Assembly: GCA_902779875.1 (NCBI GenBank)
Contig: CACZCX010000012.1
Location: 62,001 to 126,000, forward strand
Reading direction: 5' to 3'
Length of the DNA: 64,000 nucleotides
Source of the DNA: an uncultured Bacteroidales bacterium
GTDB lineage: Bacteria > Bacteroidota > Bacteroidia > Bacteroidales > Bacteroidaceae
Shown in pieces: positions 6,414-15,826 of the stretch. Under the pieces are notes generated by a model. It saw nothing but the letters and a program-made list of their open reading frames with translations. It did no database searches and was not told the origin of the DNA. Position 1 is the stretch's first letter; each line of letters opens with the position of its first letter. A program made the position numbers and the translations under genes.

Positions 6414-7346
6414 ATGGAAAAGCTGAAAAAAATTATTCGCCAGGCAGTGCCCAGGGCGATGAAAACCATTTGGTGGATATTCAAGATAACCGCCACCGTC
6501 TCTTTCATCATGTTCCTGCTTAAGTATACCGGTATACTCACATGGATAGCTACGGCTGTAAGTCCCGTGTTCCATATATTCGGACTGCCGGGTGACGCCG
6601 CTCTGGCTTACGTGAGCGCGTACTTTATTAATATATACTCGGGCATTGCGGTTATATCGACCCTGGATATGACCGTGAGGCAGATAACCATACTGGGTAC
6701 CATGAACCTGGCGGCGCACGCCATGGTGGCCGAGACCGCCATCCAGAAAAAGACCGGCACACCCATCAAACATATGGTGATAGTACGTACTCTGGCGTCA
6801 ATCACGCTGGGTATCGTGATGAACCTGGTACTTCCCGGAAGGCCTCAGTTCAGCGCAGAGACAGCGCACCTGGCCGAGGTTCCGTTCCTGAATATTCAGG
6901 GAGAGTTCTGGCCCATGTTCCTGGTTTGGCTCAAGGGGCTTGCCAGACTTACGGCATGGATGACCACGCTCATATTCCTGCTGAACATAATGCAGCGGGC
7001 GCTTTATGAGTACGGCATCATGAATAAGATATCCAGGTTCTTCAGTCCGCTGCTCACAGTGTTCGGACTCCCCAAGGAGACCACGTTCCTCTGGATCGTA
7101 GCCAATGTGATAGGGTTGCTGTACGGATCGGCCGCCATCATGGATGAGATGGAGCGCGGCAAGATATCGGACCGAAGCATACTGCTGCTCAACACCCACA
7201 TAGGCATATCGCACAGCAACCTGGAGGACCTGATGCTCTTTTCGGCCATAGGTGGCGTTTGGTACTGGATGCTCCTGTTCCGATGGGCGCTCGTAACAAT
7301 CCTGATCTGGTCAATGCGGCTCTTCTACCGCATCACTTCCCGCTGA
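6414..7346 (+). CDS. nucleoside-recognition (Gate) domain membrane protein
   Basis: 310 aa from the ATG at 6414; a four-codon longer start would be TTG inside the promoter box. About seven to eight hydrophobic segments. The repeated pattern FGLPGDAALAYVSAYF (about residues 60-80) and FGLPKETTFLWIVANVIGLL (about 215-240) is the two-fold Gate motif seen in SpmA/SpmB, FeoB and nucleoside transporters. In this family the transported substrate is usually unknown. HIGISHSNLEDL near the C-terminus is also typical. It stands alone, divergent from the xylanase. Confidence 0.8.
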   Translation: MEKLKKIIRQAVPRAMKTIWWIFKITATVSFIMFLLKYTGILTWIATAVSPVFHIFGLPGDAALAYVSAYFINIYSGIAVISTLDMTVRQITILGTMNLAAHAMVAETAIQKKTGTPIKHMVIVRTLASITLGIVMNLVLPGRPQFSAETAHLAEVPFLNIQGEFWPMFLVWLKGLARLTAWMTTLIFLLNIMQRALYEYGIMNKISRFFSPLLTVFGLPKETTFLWIVANVIGLLYGSAAIMDEMERGKISDRSILLLNTHIGISHSNLEDLMLFSAIGGVWYWMLLFRWALVTILIWSMRLFYRITSR

Positions 7347-7356
7347 CCCATATTTC

Positions 7357-7496
7357 GCCAAAGTGTCCCACACTCACCACGCTTAGAATATGTTCTGTCG
7401 CGGGTAAGCGTGGGACACATGCTCATTTTGAAGGTATGTAACACAGCGAACCCCTCCACATGTACTGTAGAGGGGTTCGTTGTGGGACACTTTGGC
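7357..7496. repeat. multibranched inverted repeat with GTGTCCCAC motifs
   Basis: Outer 16-bp arms 7357-7372 / 7481-7496 (GCCAAAGTGTCCCACA and its complement) enclose two further stems: CCACGCTTA 7377-7385 with 7405-7413, and CGAACCCCTC 7447-7456 with 7470-7479. The motif GTGTCCCAC/GTGGGACAC occurs three times (7363, 7410, 7482). It fills the gap between the convergent nucleoside-gate and asnS genes. It may be a different family from the GGGACGGTTC repeats. Confidence 0.85.
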
Positions 7497-7502
7497 TAAG
7501 TA

Positions 7503-8948
7503 TCAGAACTCTGCGCTGCGGGGAGTGCGCGGGAACGGGATAACGTCCCTGATATTCTGCATGCCTGTTACGAACAGGATCAGACGCTCAAAGCCAAGTC
7601 CGAATCCGGCGTGCGGGCATGAACCCCAGCGGCGTGTATCGAGATACCACCAGAGGTGTGTCATATCCATCTTACGACGGTTGATCTCACCCATGAGTGT
7701 GTCATAGTCAGCCTCACGGACTGAACCGCCGATGATCTCACCTATCTGCGGGAAGAGGACATCGGTACCCTGCATGGTCGATGCGGGAGCCTTGATACCC
7801 TTGTAACCTATCGAACCGCCATCGGCAGTCATCTCATTCTGCTTCATGTAGAATGACTTGATGGCTGTAGGATAGTCAGTCATGATGACAGGCTTCTTGA
7901 AATGCTCCTCAACCAGGAAGCGCTCGTGCTCTGAGGCAAGGTCATCACCCCAGTTGCAGGGGAACTCGAACTTCTTGCCGTTCCTGATAGCCTCCTGCAG
8001 TATGTCGATACCCTCTGTATAGGTAAGTCTTACGAATGTATCCTTAAGCACACCCTCCAGACGCTCAAGCAGTGTCTTGTCAATCATCTGGTTCAGGAAC
8101 TCCAGATCATCCTTGCAGTGGTCGAGAGCCCAACGGACGCAGTACTTGATAAAGTCCTCCTCAAGGTCCATAAGCTCCTCCTGATCCAGGAAGGCAACCT
8201 CAGGCTCGATCATCCAGAACTCGGCGAGGTGACGCGGAGTATTGGAGTTCTCGGCGCGGAAGGTAGGACCGAATGTGTAGATGGCACCCAGAGCTGTAGC
8301 TCCAAGCTCACCCTCAAGCTGTCCGCTTACTGTCAGAGAGGTCTGCTGGCCAAAGAAATCATCATCGTAGATAATCTTTCCATCGGCATCCTTCTTGAGG
8401 TCATAGAGGTTCTTGGTGGTTACCTGGAACATATTACCTGCTCCCTCGCAGTCGCTCGCTGTGATGAGCGGTGTGTGGAAGTAAAAGAATCCGTGCTCAT
8501 GGAAATATGTGTGAATGGCCATGGCCATATTATGACGTATACGCATCACTGCACCGAATGTATTGGTGCGAAGACGCATATGCGCATGCTGGCGCATATA
8601 CTCAAAGGTCTGACCCTTCTTCTGCATGGGATAGTCATCACCGCATGTGCCCAGGACCTCTATCTCCGATGCCTGAACCTCTACGGCCTGACCTGAGCCG
8701 ATACTCTCGACCATGGTACCCTTTACGCTGAGGCAGGCACCGGTGGTGATGAGTTTCATCAGCTCGTCACTGAATTTCTCCAGGTCAGCCACGATCTGAA
8801 CGTTCTTGATCGTTGAGCCGTCATTAAGGGCTATGAAGCTGACGGTCTTGCTACCGCGCTTGGTTCTCACCCATCCTTTGACAAGCACCTCCTGACCATA
8901 GTCGGTACGCTTAAGGAGGTCGGCAATCCTGGTTCTCTTAATCTCCAT
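7503..8948 (-). CDS. asnS: asparaginyl-tRNA synthetase
   Basis: 481 aa, class IIb aminoacyl-tRNA synthetase charging tRNA-Asn. It has an N-terminal OB-fold anticodon-binding domain ([19 protein letters not shown]) and a catalytic core with motif 2 ([21 protein letters not shown] region) and motif 3 (GFGLGFERL). Ends RSAEF. It is the last gene of purB-rluB-asnS: 28 bases separate it from rluB without a visible promoter. The multibranched repeat lies directly after the stop. Confidence 0.97.
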   Translation of the reverse strand: MEIKRTRIADLLKRTDYGQEVLVKGWVRTKRGSKTVSFIALNDGSTIKNVQIVADLEKFSDELMKLITTGACLSVKGTMVESIGSGQAVEVQASEIEVLGTCGDDYPMQKKGQTFEYMRQHAHMRLRTNTFGAVMRIRHNMAMAIHTYFHEHGFFYFHTPLITASDCEGAGNMFQVTTKNLYDLKKDADGKIIYDDDFFGQQTSLTVSGQLEGELGATALGAIYTFGPTFRAENSNTPRHLAEFWMIEPEVAFLDQEELMDLEEDFIKYCVRWALDHCKDDLEFLNQMIDKTLLERLEGVLKDTFVRLTYTEGIDILQEAIRNGKKFEFPCNWGDDLASEHERFLVEEHFKKPVIMTDYPTAIKSFYMKQNEMTADGGSIGYKGIKAPASTMQGTDVLFPQIGEIIGGSVREADYDTLMGEINRRKMDMTHLWWYLDTRRWGSCPHAGFGLGFERLILFVTGMQNIRDVIPFPRTPRSAEF

Positions 8949-8976
8949 AATAGTATTAGTTTAATAATCCTGGTTC

Positions 8977-10353
8977 TTATTCATATGCACCCATGCGGAG
9001 CATGTTGACCTCCTTCTCGGTAAGGAAACGCCAGTCACCGCGGCGCAGACGCTTCTTGGTCAGACCTGCAAACTGTACGCGGTCAAGCTTGGTAACGCGG
9101 TAGCCGAGTGAATCGAACATACGTCTTACCACACGGTTACGGCCTGAGTGGATTTCAATGCCCACCTGGGTCTTGTCATCGTTTACGTAGCTTACCTCGT
9201 CGGCACGTACCTTATCGTTCTCCTCCTCGCCGATGGTTACGCCGGTGAGCAGTGCCTCCATATCCTCAGCACTTACGGCGCGGTCAAGACGTACATGATA
9301 GATTTTCTTCTTGAGGAACTTGGGATGTGTCAGGCGGCTGGCCATCTCACCGTCATTGGTGAGCAGCAGCACACCGGTGGTGTTGCGGTCAAGACGACCT
9401 ACGGGATAAACACGCTCCTTGCAGGCACCCTTGATGTAATCCATCACGGTCTTGCGCTCCTGAGGATCGTCTACAGTGGTAACGCAATCCTTAGGCTTGT
9501 TAAGCAGGATATATATCTTTCTTTCGATGCTTACGAGCTGATCGTGGAACAGTACGTTGTCACCGCGATGAACCTTGGTACCGAGCTCGGTTACGGTCTG
9601 GCCGTTAACCTTTACAACACCGGCCTGGATGAAATCATCGGCCTCACGACGTGAGCATACGCCGGCGTTTGCCAGGTACTTGTTCAAACGTATCTCCTCC
9701 TCGGGATCGTGAATGACGTCCTGATACTCTATACGCTTACGGTTGTCCTGACGCTTCTGCATGGGCTTGCGGAAACCGCCCTGCTGGCCGTAGCCGCCAC
9801 GGTTGTTGCCGTAACCGCCCTGACGCTGGAATCCGCCCTGACGCTGGTAGCCGCCGCCACGGTTGTTGCCGTAACCGCCCTGGCGCTGATAGCCGCCCTG
9901 ACGCTGGTAACCGCCTTCCTCACCGTTCTGGCCCTGCACACGCTCTCTGTAGAAGCGGGGCTGACCCTCCTCACCGTTATTGTTATACGGGCGGTTCTGA
10001 CCGTAGCGCTGCTGTCCGTACTGCTGTCTGTTATTATTGTATCCACGGTTCTGGTAGCCGCCGCCGTACTGACGCTGGCCGTACTGAGGACGTCCCTCAC
10101 CTACCTGACCCTCACCGTACTGACGACGGGGACGATCCTGGTTATAGCCCTCACCGTCCTGACGTGCAGGACGCTCTACTCTGGAATACTGTGGACGATT
10201 GTTGTTGTAATCAACTCTCACAAAACGCGGGCGGCCTTCACGGCGTGCACCCTGGTTGTTCTCATTGGAGTTTCCGCTAAATCTGTTGTAGCTGTTCTCC
10301 TGCTCCTGATTCCCGCTCTCGTCGTAGAATCTGTTTCCATTCTCTGTTTCCAT
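8977..10353 (-). CDS. rluB: 23S rRNA pseudouridine synthase, RluB/RsuA type, with long disordered N-terminus
   Basis: 458 aa. The C-terminal half is standard: an S4 RNA-binding domain (IRLNKYLANAGVCSRREADD, about residue 220) and the RsuA/RluB catalytic domain with the active-site Asp in PVGRLDRNTTGVLLL. These enzymes convert uridine to pseudouridine in 23S rRNA helix 89 (RluB) or in 16S rRNA (RsuA). The first ~200 residues are low complexity, rich in Gly, Gln, Tyr, Arg and Asn, with repeated GGYQRQGGY and GYGNNRGG units resembling eukaryotic RGG and prion-like domains. Bacteroidota homologues often carry such extensions. Exact rRNA target is inferred. Confidence 0.9.
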   Translation of the reverse strand: METENGNRFYDESGNQEQENSYNRFSGNSNENNQGARREGRPRFVRVDYNNNRPQYSRVERPARQDGEGYNQDRPRRQYGEGQVGEGRPQYGQRQYGGGYQNRGYNNNRQQYGQQRYGQNRPYNNNGEEGQPRFYRERVQGQNGEEGGYQRQGGYQRQGGYGNNRGGGYQRQGGFQRQGGYGNNRGGYGQQGGFRKPMQKRQDNRKRIEYQDVIHDPEEEIRLNKYLANAGVCSRREADDFIQAGVVKVNGQTVTELGTKVHRGDNVLFHDQLVSIERKIYILLNKPKDCVTTVDDPQERKTVMDYIKGACKERVYPVGRLDRNTTGVLLLTNDGEMASRLTHPKFLKKKIYHVRLDRAVSAEDMEALLTGVTIGEEENDKVRADEVSYVNDDKTQVGIEIHSGRNRVVRRMFDSLGYRVTKLDRVQFAGLTKKRLRRGDWRFLTEKEVNMLRMGAYE

Positions 10354-10416
10354 AATTACACTTTTTAGTTGGTTGAAACCTCACGGCTTCAGTTCAGATT
10401 GTTAGATTTTTAAATA

Positions 10417-11763
10417 TCAAACGCCGAAATAGTTGCCAGGCGTAATGGCTTTAAGTTCATTTTTGATGTTATCACTAACGTTGAGTCCGTCAATAAATTC
10501 GCTGATTGATTCTCTGGTTACCTGACTATTGGTTCTGGTAAGGGCCTTGAGAGCCTCGTAAGGATGTGGGTAACCCTCACGACGCAGAATTGTCTGGATA
10601 GCCTCGGCTACCACGCTCCAGCAACCGTCCAGGTCTGCGGCAATCTTATGCTCGTTGATAAGCAGCTTGCCCAGTCCCTTGAGTGAGCTGGCTATTGCTA
10701 TCATCTGATGTCCGAAAGGAACACCGATGTTACGGATTACGGTTGAATCGGTAAGGTCACGCTGCAGACGTGAAACGGGCAGCTTGCGTGACAGATGCTC
10801 CAGGATGGCGTTGGCCATACCCAGGTTACCCTCGGCGTTCTCAAAGTCGATGGGGTTGACCTTGTGGGGCATTGCGCTGGAGCCCACCTCGCCGGCCTTG
10901 ATCTGCTGCTTGAAGTACTCCATCGATATGTACTGCCAGAAGTCACGGTTCATGTCGATCTGGATGGTGTTCATACGCTTCATGGCGTCAAACAGGGCAG
11001 CCAGGTTGTCATAGTTCGATATCTGGGTGGTGTACTCCTCACGCTTGAGTCCAAGCTTCTCGCTGAGGAACTTGGCACCGAATGCCTTCCAGTCAGTATC
11101 GGGATAAGCTACGTGGTGAGCGTTGAAGTTACCGGTAGCACCGCCGAACTTGGCAGACATGGGCACAGCCTTAAGCTGAATGAGCTGCTGCTGCAGACGG
11201 TAAACGAACACCTCGATCTCCTTACCGAGACGTGTGGGTGACGCAGGCTGTCCGTGGGTACGGGCAAGCATGGGCACATCCTTCCAGCGCTGGGCATACT
11301 CTTCAAGCTTGTCTATCAGTGCCTGGATGGCGGGATAGTAAACATTCTCGAGAGCCTCCTTGATGGAGAGGGGAACTGATGTATTGTTGATATCCTGTGA
11401 CGTGAGTCCGAAGTGGATGAACTCCTTATAGGGAACCAGCTCGGGTACAAGGTCGAACTTCTCCTTGAGGAAGTACTCTACGGCCTTGACGTCGTGGTTG
11501 GTTACTTTTTCAATTTCCTTGATGTGTGCGGCATCCTCTTCACTGAAATTCTGCCATATGGAACGCAGACCGTCAAGTGATGCGCGTGATACACCTGCCA
11601 GCTGCGGAAGTTGGAATTCACAAAGTGCCGTGAAGTACTCGATCTCTACTCTTACTCTGTACTTTATGAGGGCAAACTCTGAAAAATAGGATGCAAGGTC
11701 CTGTGTTTTGCCGTGGTAGCGTCCGTCTATCGGGGACACGGCGGTTAGCTCGTCTAATTTCAC
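10417..11763 (-). CDS. purB: adenylosuccinate lyase
   Basis: 448 aa, fumarase/aspartase superfamily. It catalyses two steps of purine synthesis: SAICAR to AICAR, and adenylosuccinate to AMP, each releasing fumarate. The signature SSAMPHKVNPIDFENAEGN is complete and the catalytic region ARTHGQPASPT is present. The start is GTG at 11763. A TAATTTTG box 60 bases upstream drives purB-rluB-asnS and is back-to-back with the MFS promoter. guaB, also of purine synthesis, lies 19 kb away in a separate unit. Confidence 0.97.
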   Translation of the reverse strand: MKLDELTAVSPIDGRYHGKTQDLASYFSEFALIKYRVRVEIEYFTALCEFQLPQLAGVSRASLDGLRSIWQNFSEEDAAHIKEIEKVTNHDVKAVEYFLKEKFDLVPELVPYKEFIHFGLTSQDINNTSVPLSIKEALENVYYPAIQALIDKLEEYAQRWKDVPMLARTHGQPASPTRLGKEIEVFVYRLQQQLIQLKAVPMSAKFGGATGNFNAHHVAYPDTDWKAFGAKFLSEKLGLKREEYTTQISNYDNLAALFDAMKRMNTIQIDMNRDFWQYISMEYFKQQIKAGEVGSSAMPHKVNPIDFENAEGNLGMANAILEHLSRKLPVSRLQRDLTDSTVIRNIGVPFGHQMIAIASSLKGLGKLLINEHKIAADLDGCWSVVAEAIQTILRREGYPHPYEALKALTRTNSQVTRESISEFIDGLNVSDNIKNELKAITPGNYFGV

Positions 11764-11823
11764 TTTAAATTATCCTCTTGTAAATTTTCTCAATATCACT
11801 TAATCTGCTTCTCAGCAGCGGTG

Positions 11824-11831
11824 CAAAATTA
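11824..11831 (-). promoter_or_regulatory. -7 promoter box of purB unit
   Basis: TAATTTTG on the minus strand matches TAnnTTTG and lies 12 bases from the divergent MFS box at 11844-11851. Confidence 0.6.
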
Positions 11832-11843
11832 GTAAGAAATTAA

Positions 11844-11851
11844 TAAATTTG
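11844..11851 (+). promoter_or_regulatory. -7 promoter box of MFS transporter gene
   Basis: TAAATTTG matches TAnnTTTG, 21 bases before the ATG at 11873. Confidence 0.6.
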
Positions 11852-11872
11852 CACTATCTGAATACTTAAATA

Positions 11873-13231
11873 ATGTCACAGACGGACAAGAAAAGAAACA
11901 ACCTTGGAAAAGGCGCACGATGGATCGCCCTTGTTACTGTCTCACTTACCATGATGTTCGGTTATTTCTTTACCGATGTCATGGCACCGCTTGAAGAGCT
12001 GCTCACCAGATCGCAGGAAGCAGGAGGTCTGGGATGGACAAGCGATGAATACGGATTTTTCAGCGGTTCATACGGTTTTTTCAATGTATTCCTGCTACTC
12101 ATCTTTTTTGGTGGCATAATCCTTGACAAATTCGGCATACGCATGACCGGAACCATGAGTACTCTGCTCATGCTGGCAGGCGCCCTCATAAAGTACTGGG
12201 CCGTAAGCCGCAGCTTTGACGGCTCGCTCACCCTTCCGTTCGGGATAGGCACCTACAGCATGCAGGTCATATGGGCCTGCGTGGGGTTCGCCCTGTTCGG
12301 CGTGGGTTGCGAGATAGCGGGCATAACGGTCAGCAAGATCATCGTAAAATGGTTCAACGGACATGAACTGGCCCTGGCCATGGGACTGCAGGTCGCAGTG
12401 GCACGTCTGGGAACGGCACTGGCACTCTCCGTATCACTGCCGCTGGCACAGCGCATGGGCGGTGTTTCATCGGCCGTAGGTCTGGGCACCGTGCTGCTGC
12501 TCATCGGACTCATATTCTATCTGGTTTATTGCGTCATGGACAAGAGGCAGGATGAGGCCGCTCCCGACGGGACCGATGAGGCTTTCCACTTTGCAGACCT
12601 CAGGATACTCTTTACCAACCGTGGATTCTGGCTCATAACACTGCTCTGCCTCATGTTCTACGCAGGAGTGTTCCCGTTCCTCAAGTTCGCCACCAAGATC
12701 ATGATAACCAAGTACGGAGTGAGCGAAGGCCTGGCAGGACTGATACCCGCCATGCTGCCGTTCGGCACCATCATACTCACGCCCCTGTTCGGAGGCTATT
12801 ATGACCGCAAGGGAATGGGCGCCACCCTCATGCTGCTCGGTTCCATGCTGCTCACGCTGGTTCACCTGCTGTTCGCCGCACCGATGGGATACTGGATGAT
12901 TGCGGTTGCAAGCATGCTCCTGCTGGGAATCTCATTCGGTCTGGTACCGGCCGCCATGTGGCCCGCCGTGCCCAAGATCATACCCATGAAACTGCTCGGC
13001 ACCGCCTATGCGCTCATATTCTACATACAGAACATAGGACTTTCGCTGGTTCCTATCCTTATCGGTAAGGTCAACCAGGCCAACACCGATGCCCAGGGCA
13101 CTATTGACTATACCGTGACCATGATCGTATTCGCCGCATTCGGTGTTATGGCGGTGCTTCTGTCACTGCGTCTCAAGCATGTGGACAGGAAGGAGGGATA
13201 CGGACTTGAAGAACCTAACATCAAACAGTAA
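11873..13231 (+). CDS. major facilitator superfamily transporter
   Basis: 452 aa with about 12 hydrophobic segments split by a cytoplasmic loop around residues 225-245 (CVMDKRQDEAAPDGTDEAF). The loop after helix 2 reads GGIILDKFGIRMTG, an MFS motif A variant with the key Asp and Arg. The second half repeats it (FGGYYDRKGMGATL). No substrate-specific signature is recognised. An NSS-family transporter starts 11 bases downstream, so the two are probably one transcript. Confidence 0.85.
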   Translation: MSQTDKKRNNLGKGARWIALVTVSLTMMFGYFFTDVMAPLEELLTRSQEAGGLGWTSDEYGFFSGSYGFFNVFLLLIFFGGIILDKFGIRMTGTMSTLLMLAGALIKYWAVSRSFDGSLTLPFGIGTYSMQVIWACVGFALFGVGCEIAGITVSKIIVKWFNGHELALAMGLQVAVARLGTALALSVSLPLAQRMGGVSSAVGLGTVLLLIGLIFYLVYCVMDKRQDEAAPDGTDEAFHFADLRILFTNRGFWLITLLCLMFYAGVFPFLKFATKIMITKYGVSEGLAGLIPAMLPFGTIILTPLFGGYYDRKGMGATLMLLGSMLLTLVHLLFAAPMGYWMIAVASMLLLGISFGLVPAAMWPAVPKIIPMKLLGTAYALIFYIQNIGLSLVPILIGKVNQANTDAQGTIDYTVTMIVFAAFGVMAVLLSLRLKHVDRKEGYGLEEPNIKQ

Positions 13232-13241
13232 GAGACGACTT

Positions 13242-14612
13242 ATGGAAAACAAAGAGAAGAGGAAAGAGCGTTTTGACAGCCGCTTCGGCATGATTATGGC
13301 CATGGCCGGATCGGCCGTAGGACTGGGCAACCTGTGGCGTTTCCCGTTTCTGGCAGCCCAGAACGGCGGAGGAGCGTTCATATTCGTATATCTCCTGCTG
13401 CTCCTTACCATATGCCTTCCGGTACTAATGACAGAGATTACGCTGGGCCGCAAATGCCGCTCCAACGTGACCCGCGTCTATGACAACCTGGGTGCTCCGC
13501 GTTGGCGCTGGGCCGGTTTCCTGACCCTGCTCACCCCCATCGTGATCATGGCTTTCTATACCGTGGTGGGCGGTTGGTCCGTCAAGTATCTCATCCAGGC
13601 CTGTGCGTTCAGGTTCACTGACCCCATGGCCGATTACGCCGGACAGTTCGGAGGATTCATAGGTGCCACATGGGAGCCGCTCATATACACTGCCATATTC
13701 CTTCTGATAACCGCTCTGGCCAATTTCGGAGGCGTAAGGAACGGTATCGAGAAGTTCTCCAAGCCCATGATGACGGTACTCTCCATAACCATCATACTTG
13801 TAGCCATACGCTCACTCACCCTGCCCGGCGCAAGCGAGGGTACACGTTACCTGCTCATACCGGACTTTGCCAAGATTGACGGCAAGGTGCTGCTCACAGC
13901 GCTGGGTCAGGCCTTCATGTCACTGAGCATAGGAATAGGCATACTCCTGACCTACGGCTCATATGTCAAGACCCGGGAGGATATTGCCATGACATCCATA
14001 TCGACAGGACTCATAGACACCCTGTTCGCCATAATCGCGGGTCTGGCCATCATCCCTGCCGTCTATGCCATCGCATACATGAACGGCACGGAGCCGGCTG
14101 TCAATGCCGGTGCCGGACTGGTGTTCATCACCCTGCCGGGCGTGTTCGCGTCAATGCCGGGCGGCAGCGTCATAGCCATACTGTTCTTCCTGGCACTGCT
14201 GCTGGCTGCCGTGACATCGGCCATATCCATGCTTGAGGTCATAGTCCGCTATTTCATTGAGGAGTGGAGGATGAGCCGCAACGGAGCCGTCACCGCCAGC
14301 ATGATACTGATAATCGTCCTGGGATGCGTCTGCTCCCTGTCACAGGGCATGCTGGGTGAGTTCAGGATACTGGGTAACAACATATTCGATTTCTTTGACG
14401 TGATATCATCGGATGTGCTCATAACCGTGGGAAGCCTCATCATGGTACTGTTCGCCGGCTGGCGCGTGAAAAAGGAGGATTTCATGGACGAGCTCTCCGG
14501 CCACGGCGCTTCACACACGCCCACATGGCTGTTGAAATATGTCTATTTCATGGTCCGTTGGGTGGCGCCGGCAATAATCATAGTCATAATGCTCAGCAAT
14601 ATTCTCATTTAA
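13242..14612 (+). CDS. sodium-dependent transporter, NSS (SNF) family
   Basis: 456 aa from the ATG at 13242; the open frame extends 33 codons upstream into the MFS gene and is not used. About 11 hydrophobic segments. The LeuT-type first helix is unmistakable: MIMAMAGSAVGLGNLWRFPF with the unwound sodium/substrate site GSAVGLGN, followed by NGGGAFIFVYLL. These carriers import amino acids or related amines with sodium. The substrate is not determinable here. It follows the MFS gene and precedes a small OMP gene 17 bases on. Confidence 0.92.
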   Translation: MENKEKRKERFDSRFGMIMAMAGSAVGLGNLWRFPFLAAQNGGGAFIFVYLLLLLTICLPVLMTEITLGRKCRSNVTRVYDNLGAPRWRWAGFLTLLTPIVIMAFYTVVGGWSVKYLIQACAFRFTDPMADYAGQFGGFIGATWEPLIYTAIFLLITALANFGGVRNGIEKFSKPMMTVLSITIILVAIRSLTLPGASEGTRYLLIPDFAKIDGKVLLTALGQAFMSLSIGIGILLTYGSYVKTREDIAMTSISTGLIDTLFAIIAGLAIIPAVYAIAYMNGTEPAVNAGAGLVFITLPGVFASMPGGSVIAILFFLALLLAAVTSAISMLEVIVRYFIEEWRMSRNGAVTASMILIIVLGCVCSLSQGMLGEFRILGNNIFDFFDVISSDVLITVGSLIMVLFAGWRVKKEDFMDELSGHGASHTPTWLLKYVYFMVRWVAPAIIIVIMLSNILI

Positions 14613-14629
14613 CCATAAAACAACCATTT

Positions 14630-15265
14630 ATGAAAAAACTCCTTATTACGATTGTTTGCATCTTGACCTGCACTCTGGCAGGCGCACAGGAAATCATCCT
14701 TGAAAGTTCAACACCCCAGGAAATCATGGACCGCTACAAGGTCAAGAGTTTTGAAGTGGCTGTCGGCGCAGGCTTTGGCGCAAGCAGTTTCCATTTCCCC
14801 AAGTCACAGATCAACACAGAGGGAAGAGCCGGTTTCTCCGGCAGCCTGATGGCCCAGTACAACAACTCCAAGTTGGGAATGGGACTGCGCACGGGAATAT
14901 CATATGAGTGGATTCGCAGCTACTATCCCGACCAGGCCGATATATTCGGCTCCACACTGGGTTACAAGCAGACTTCGATTGACATACCTCTCTCCGTCGT
15001 ATTCTTCTCAGGCAACCAGAAAGCCCGTTTCTATATGGGTATAGGACCCTCGCTGAGCTGTCAGCTGAGTTCATCACTCGACGGATATGGTTACAAGACC
15101 AACGAATACCTGTGGGGTATGGATTTCTTTTTCGGGTTCAGGTATAAGCATTTCTTCTGGGAGGAGGATTTCATCACCCGTTACAGCGACACCTTCACCC
15201 CAAGTTCCAATGCACCCGAGTCACGTCTGAACACCGTATCGTTCAAACTGGGCTGGGTATTCTGA
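14630..15265 (+). CDS. outer-membrane beta-barrel protein, PorT-like
   Basis: 211 aa from the ATG at 14630, where a signal peptide begins (MKKLLITIVCILTCTLAGAQ). The body consists of alternating strands ending in aromatic residues (GMGLRTGISYEWIRSYYP, KARFYMGIGPSLSCQL) and the chain ends in LNTVSFKLGWVF, a typical outer-membrane barrel terminus. Likely eight to ten strands. No precise family. It is 17 bases after the NSS transporter and probably cotranscribed. Confidence 0.7.
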   Translation: MKKLLITIVCILTCTLAGAQEIILESSTPQEIMDRYKVKSFEVAVGAGFGASSFHFPKSQINTEGRAGFSGSLMAQYNNSKLGMGLRTGISYEWIRSYYPDQADIFGSTLGYKQTSIDIPLSVVFFSGNQKARFYMGIGPSLSCQLSSSLDGYGYKTNEYLWGMDFFFGFRYKHFFWEEDFITRYSDTFTPSSNAPESRLNTVSFKLGWVF

Positions 15266-15267
15266 GG

Positions 15268-15759
15268 TCAGAGTATCTCGCGGGCTATCCAGGCGCAGGC
15301 CTCGGCATCGGCCAATGCGTGATGATGGTTCTCCAGCGAGTATCCGCACGCCTGGGCTACGGTCTGGAGCTGATGGTTGGGGAGTCCCCGCATCAGACGG
15401 CGTGAGGCGCAGAGAGTATCGTAGAACACATAATCCGGGTAATCCATCTGATATACGCGGAATACGGCTTTGAGGCACCCTTCATCAAAGGGGCTGTTAT
15501 GAGCTACGAGCGGGAGTCCCTCAATGAGGGGCTCTATCTGTTTCCACACATCGGGGAATACCGGCGCGCAGTCCGTATCGGCATTACAGAGTCCGTGCAC
15601 CTTCTGGCAGAAATAGTTGTAGTAGTTGGGCTCCGGCTGTATGAGCGAATAGAAGGAGTCCACGATCTCGCCGTCACGTACTATCACCACTCCCACGGAG
15701 CAGACCGATGACCGCTCCCTGTTGGCTGTCTCAAAATCTATAGCTGCAAAATCCTTCAT
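15268..15759 (-). CDS. DEDDh 3'-5' exonuclease, DnaQ-like
   Basis: 163 aa from the ATG at 15759; a longer open frame of 58 extra codons covers the divergent promoter region and is not credible. ExoI motif DFETAN (Asp/Glu metal ligands) is at residue 7, the ExoII region is LVAHNSPFDEGCL, and ExoIII is HHALADAEACAW with the catalytic His. Stand-alone proteins of this type resemble the epsilon subunit of DNA polymerase III or RNase T and trim single-stranded 3' ends. No polymerase domain is attached. It is convergent with the OMP gene (2 bases apart) and divergent from the SprT-like gene. Confidence 0.88.
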   Translation of the reverse strand: MKDFAAIDFETANRERSSVCSVGVVIVRDGEIVDSFYSLIQPEPNYYNYFCQKVHGLCNADTDCAPVFPDVWKQIEPLIEGLPLVAHNSPFDEGCLKAVFRVYQMDYPDYVFYDTLCASRRLMRGLPNHQLQTVAQACGYSLENHHHALADAEACAWIAREIL

Positions 15760-15788
15760 CCGGAGGCACTCTCTTTCAACGGTGCAAA

Positions 15789-15822
15789 TTTGGGAATTTT
15801 TCCCGTTAGTGGAGTATCTTTG
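15789..15822 (+). promoter_or_regulatory. promoter of SprT-like gene, leaderless arrangement
   Basis: TTTG at 15789-15792, a 22-base spacer, then TATCTTTG at 15815-15822. The ATG starts only 4 bases after the box, so transcription probably begins at or within a base or two of the start codon. Confidence 0.6.
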
Positions 15823-15826
15823 CCGT

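Noticed and set aside
9709..10368. 219-codon open frame opposite the pseudouridine synthase
   Set aside because: It mirrors the low-complexity Gly/Gln/Arg-rich coding region; its Leu/Val/Thr/Ala-only composition is an artefact of the repeats.
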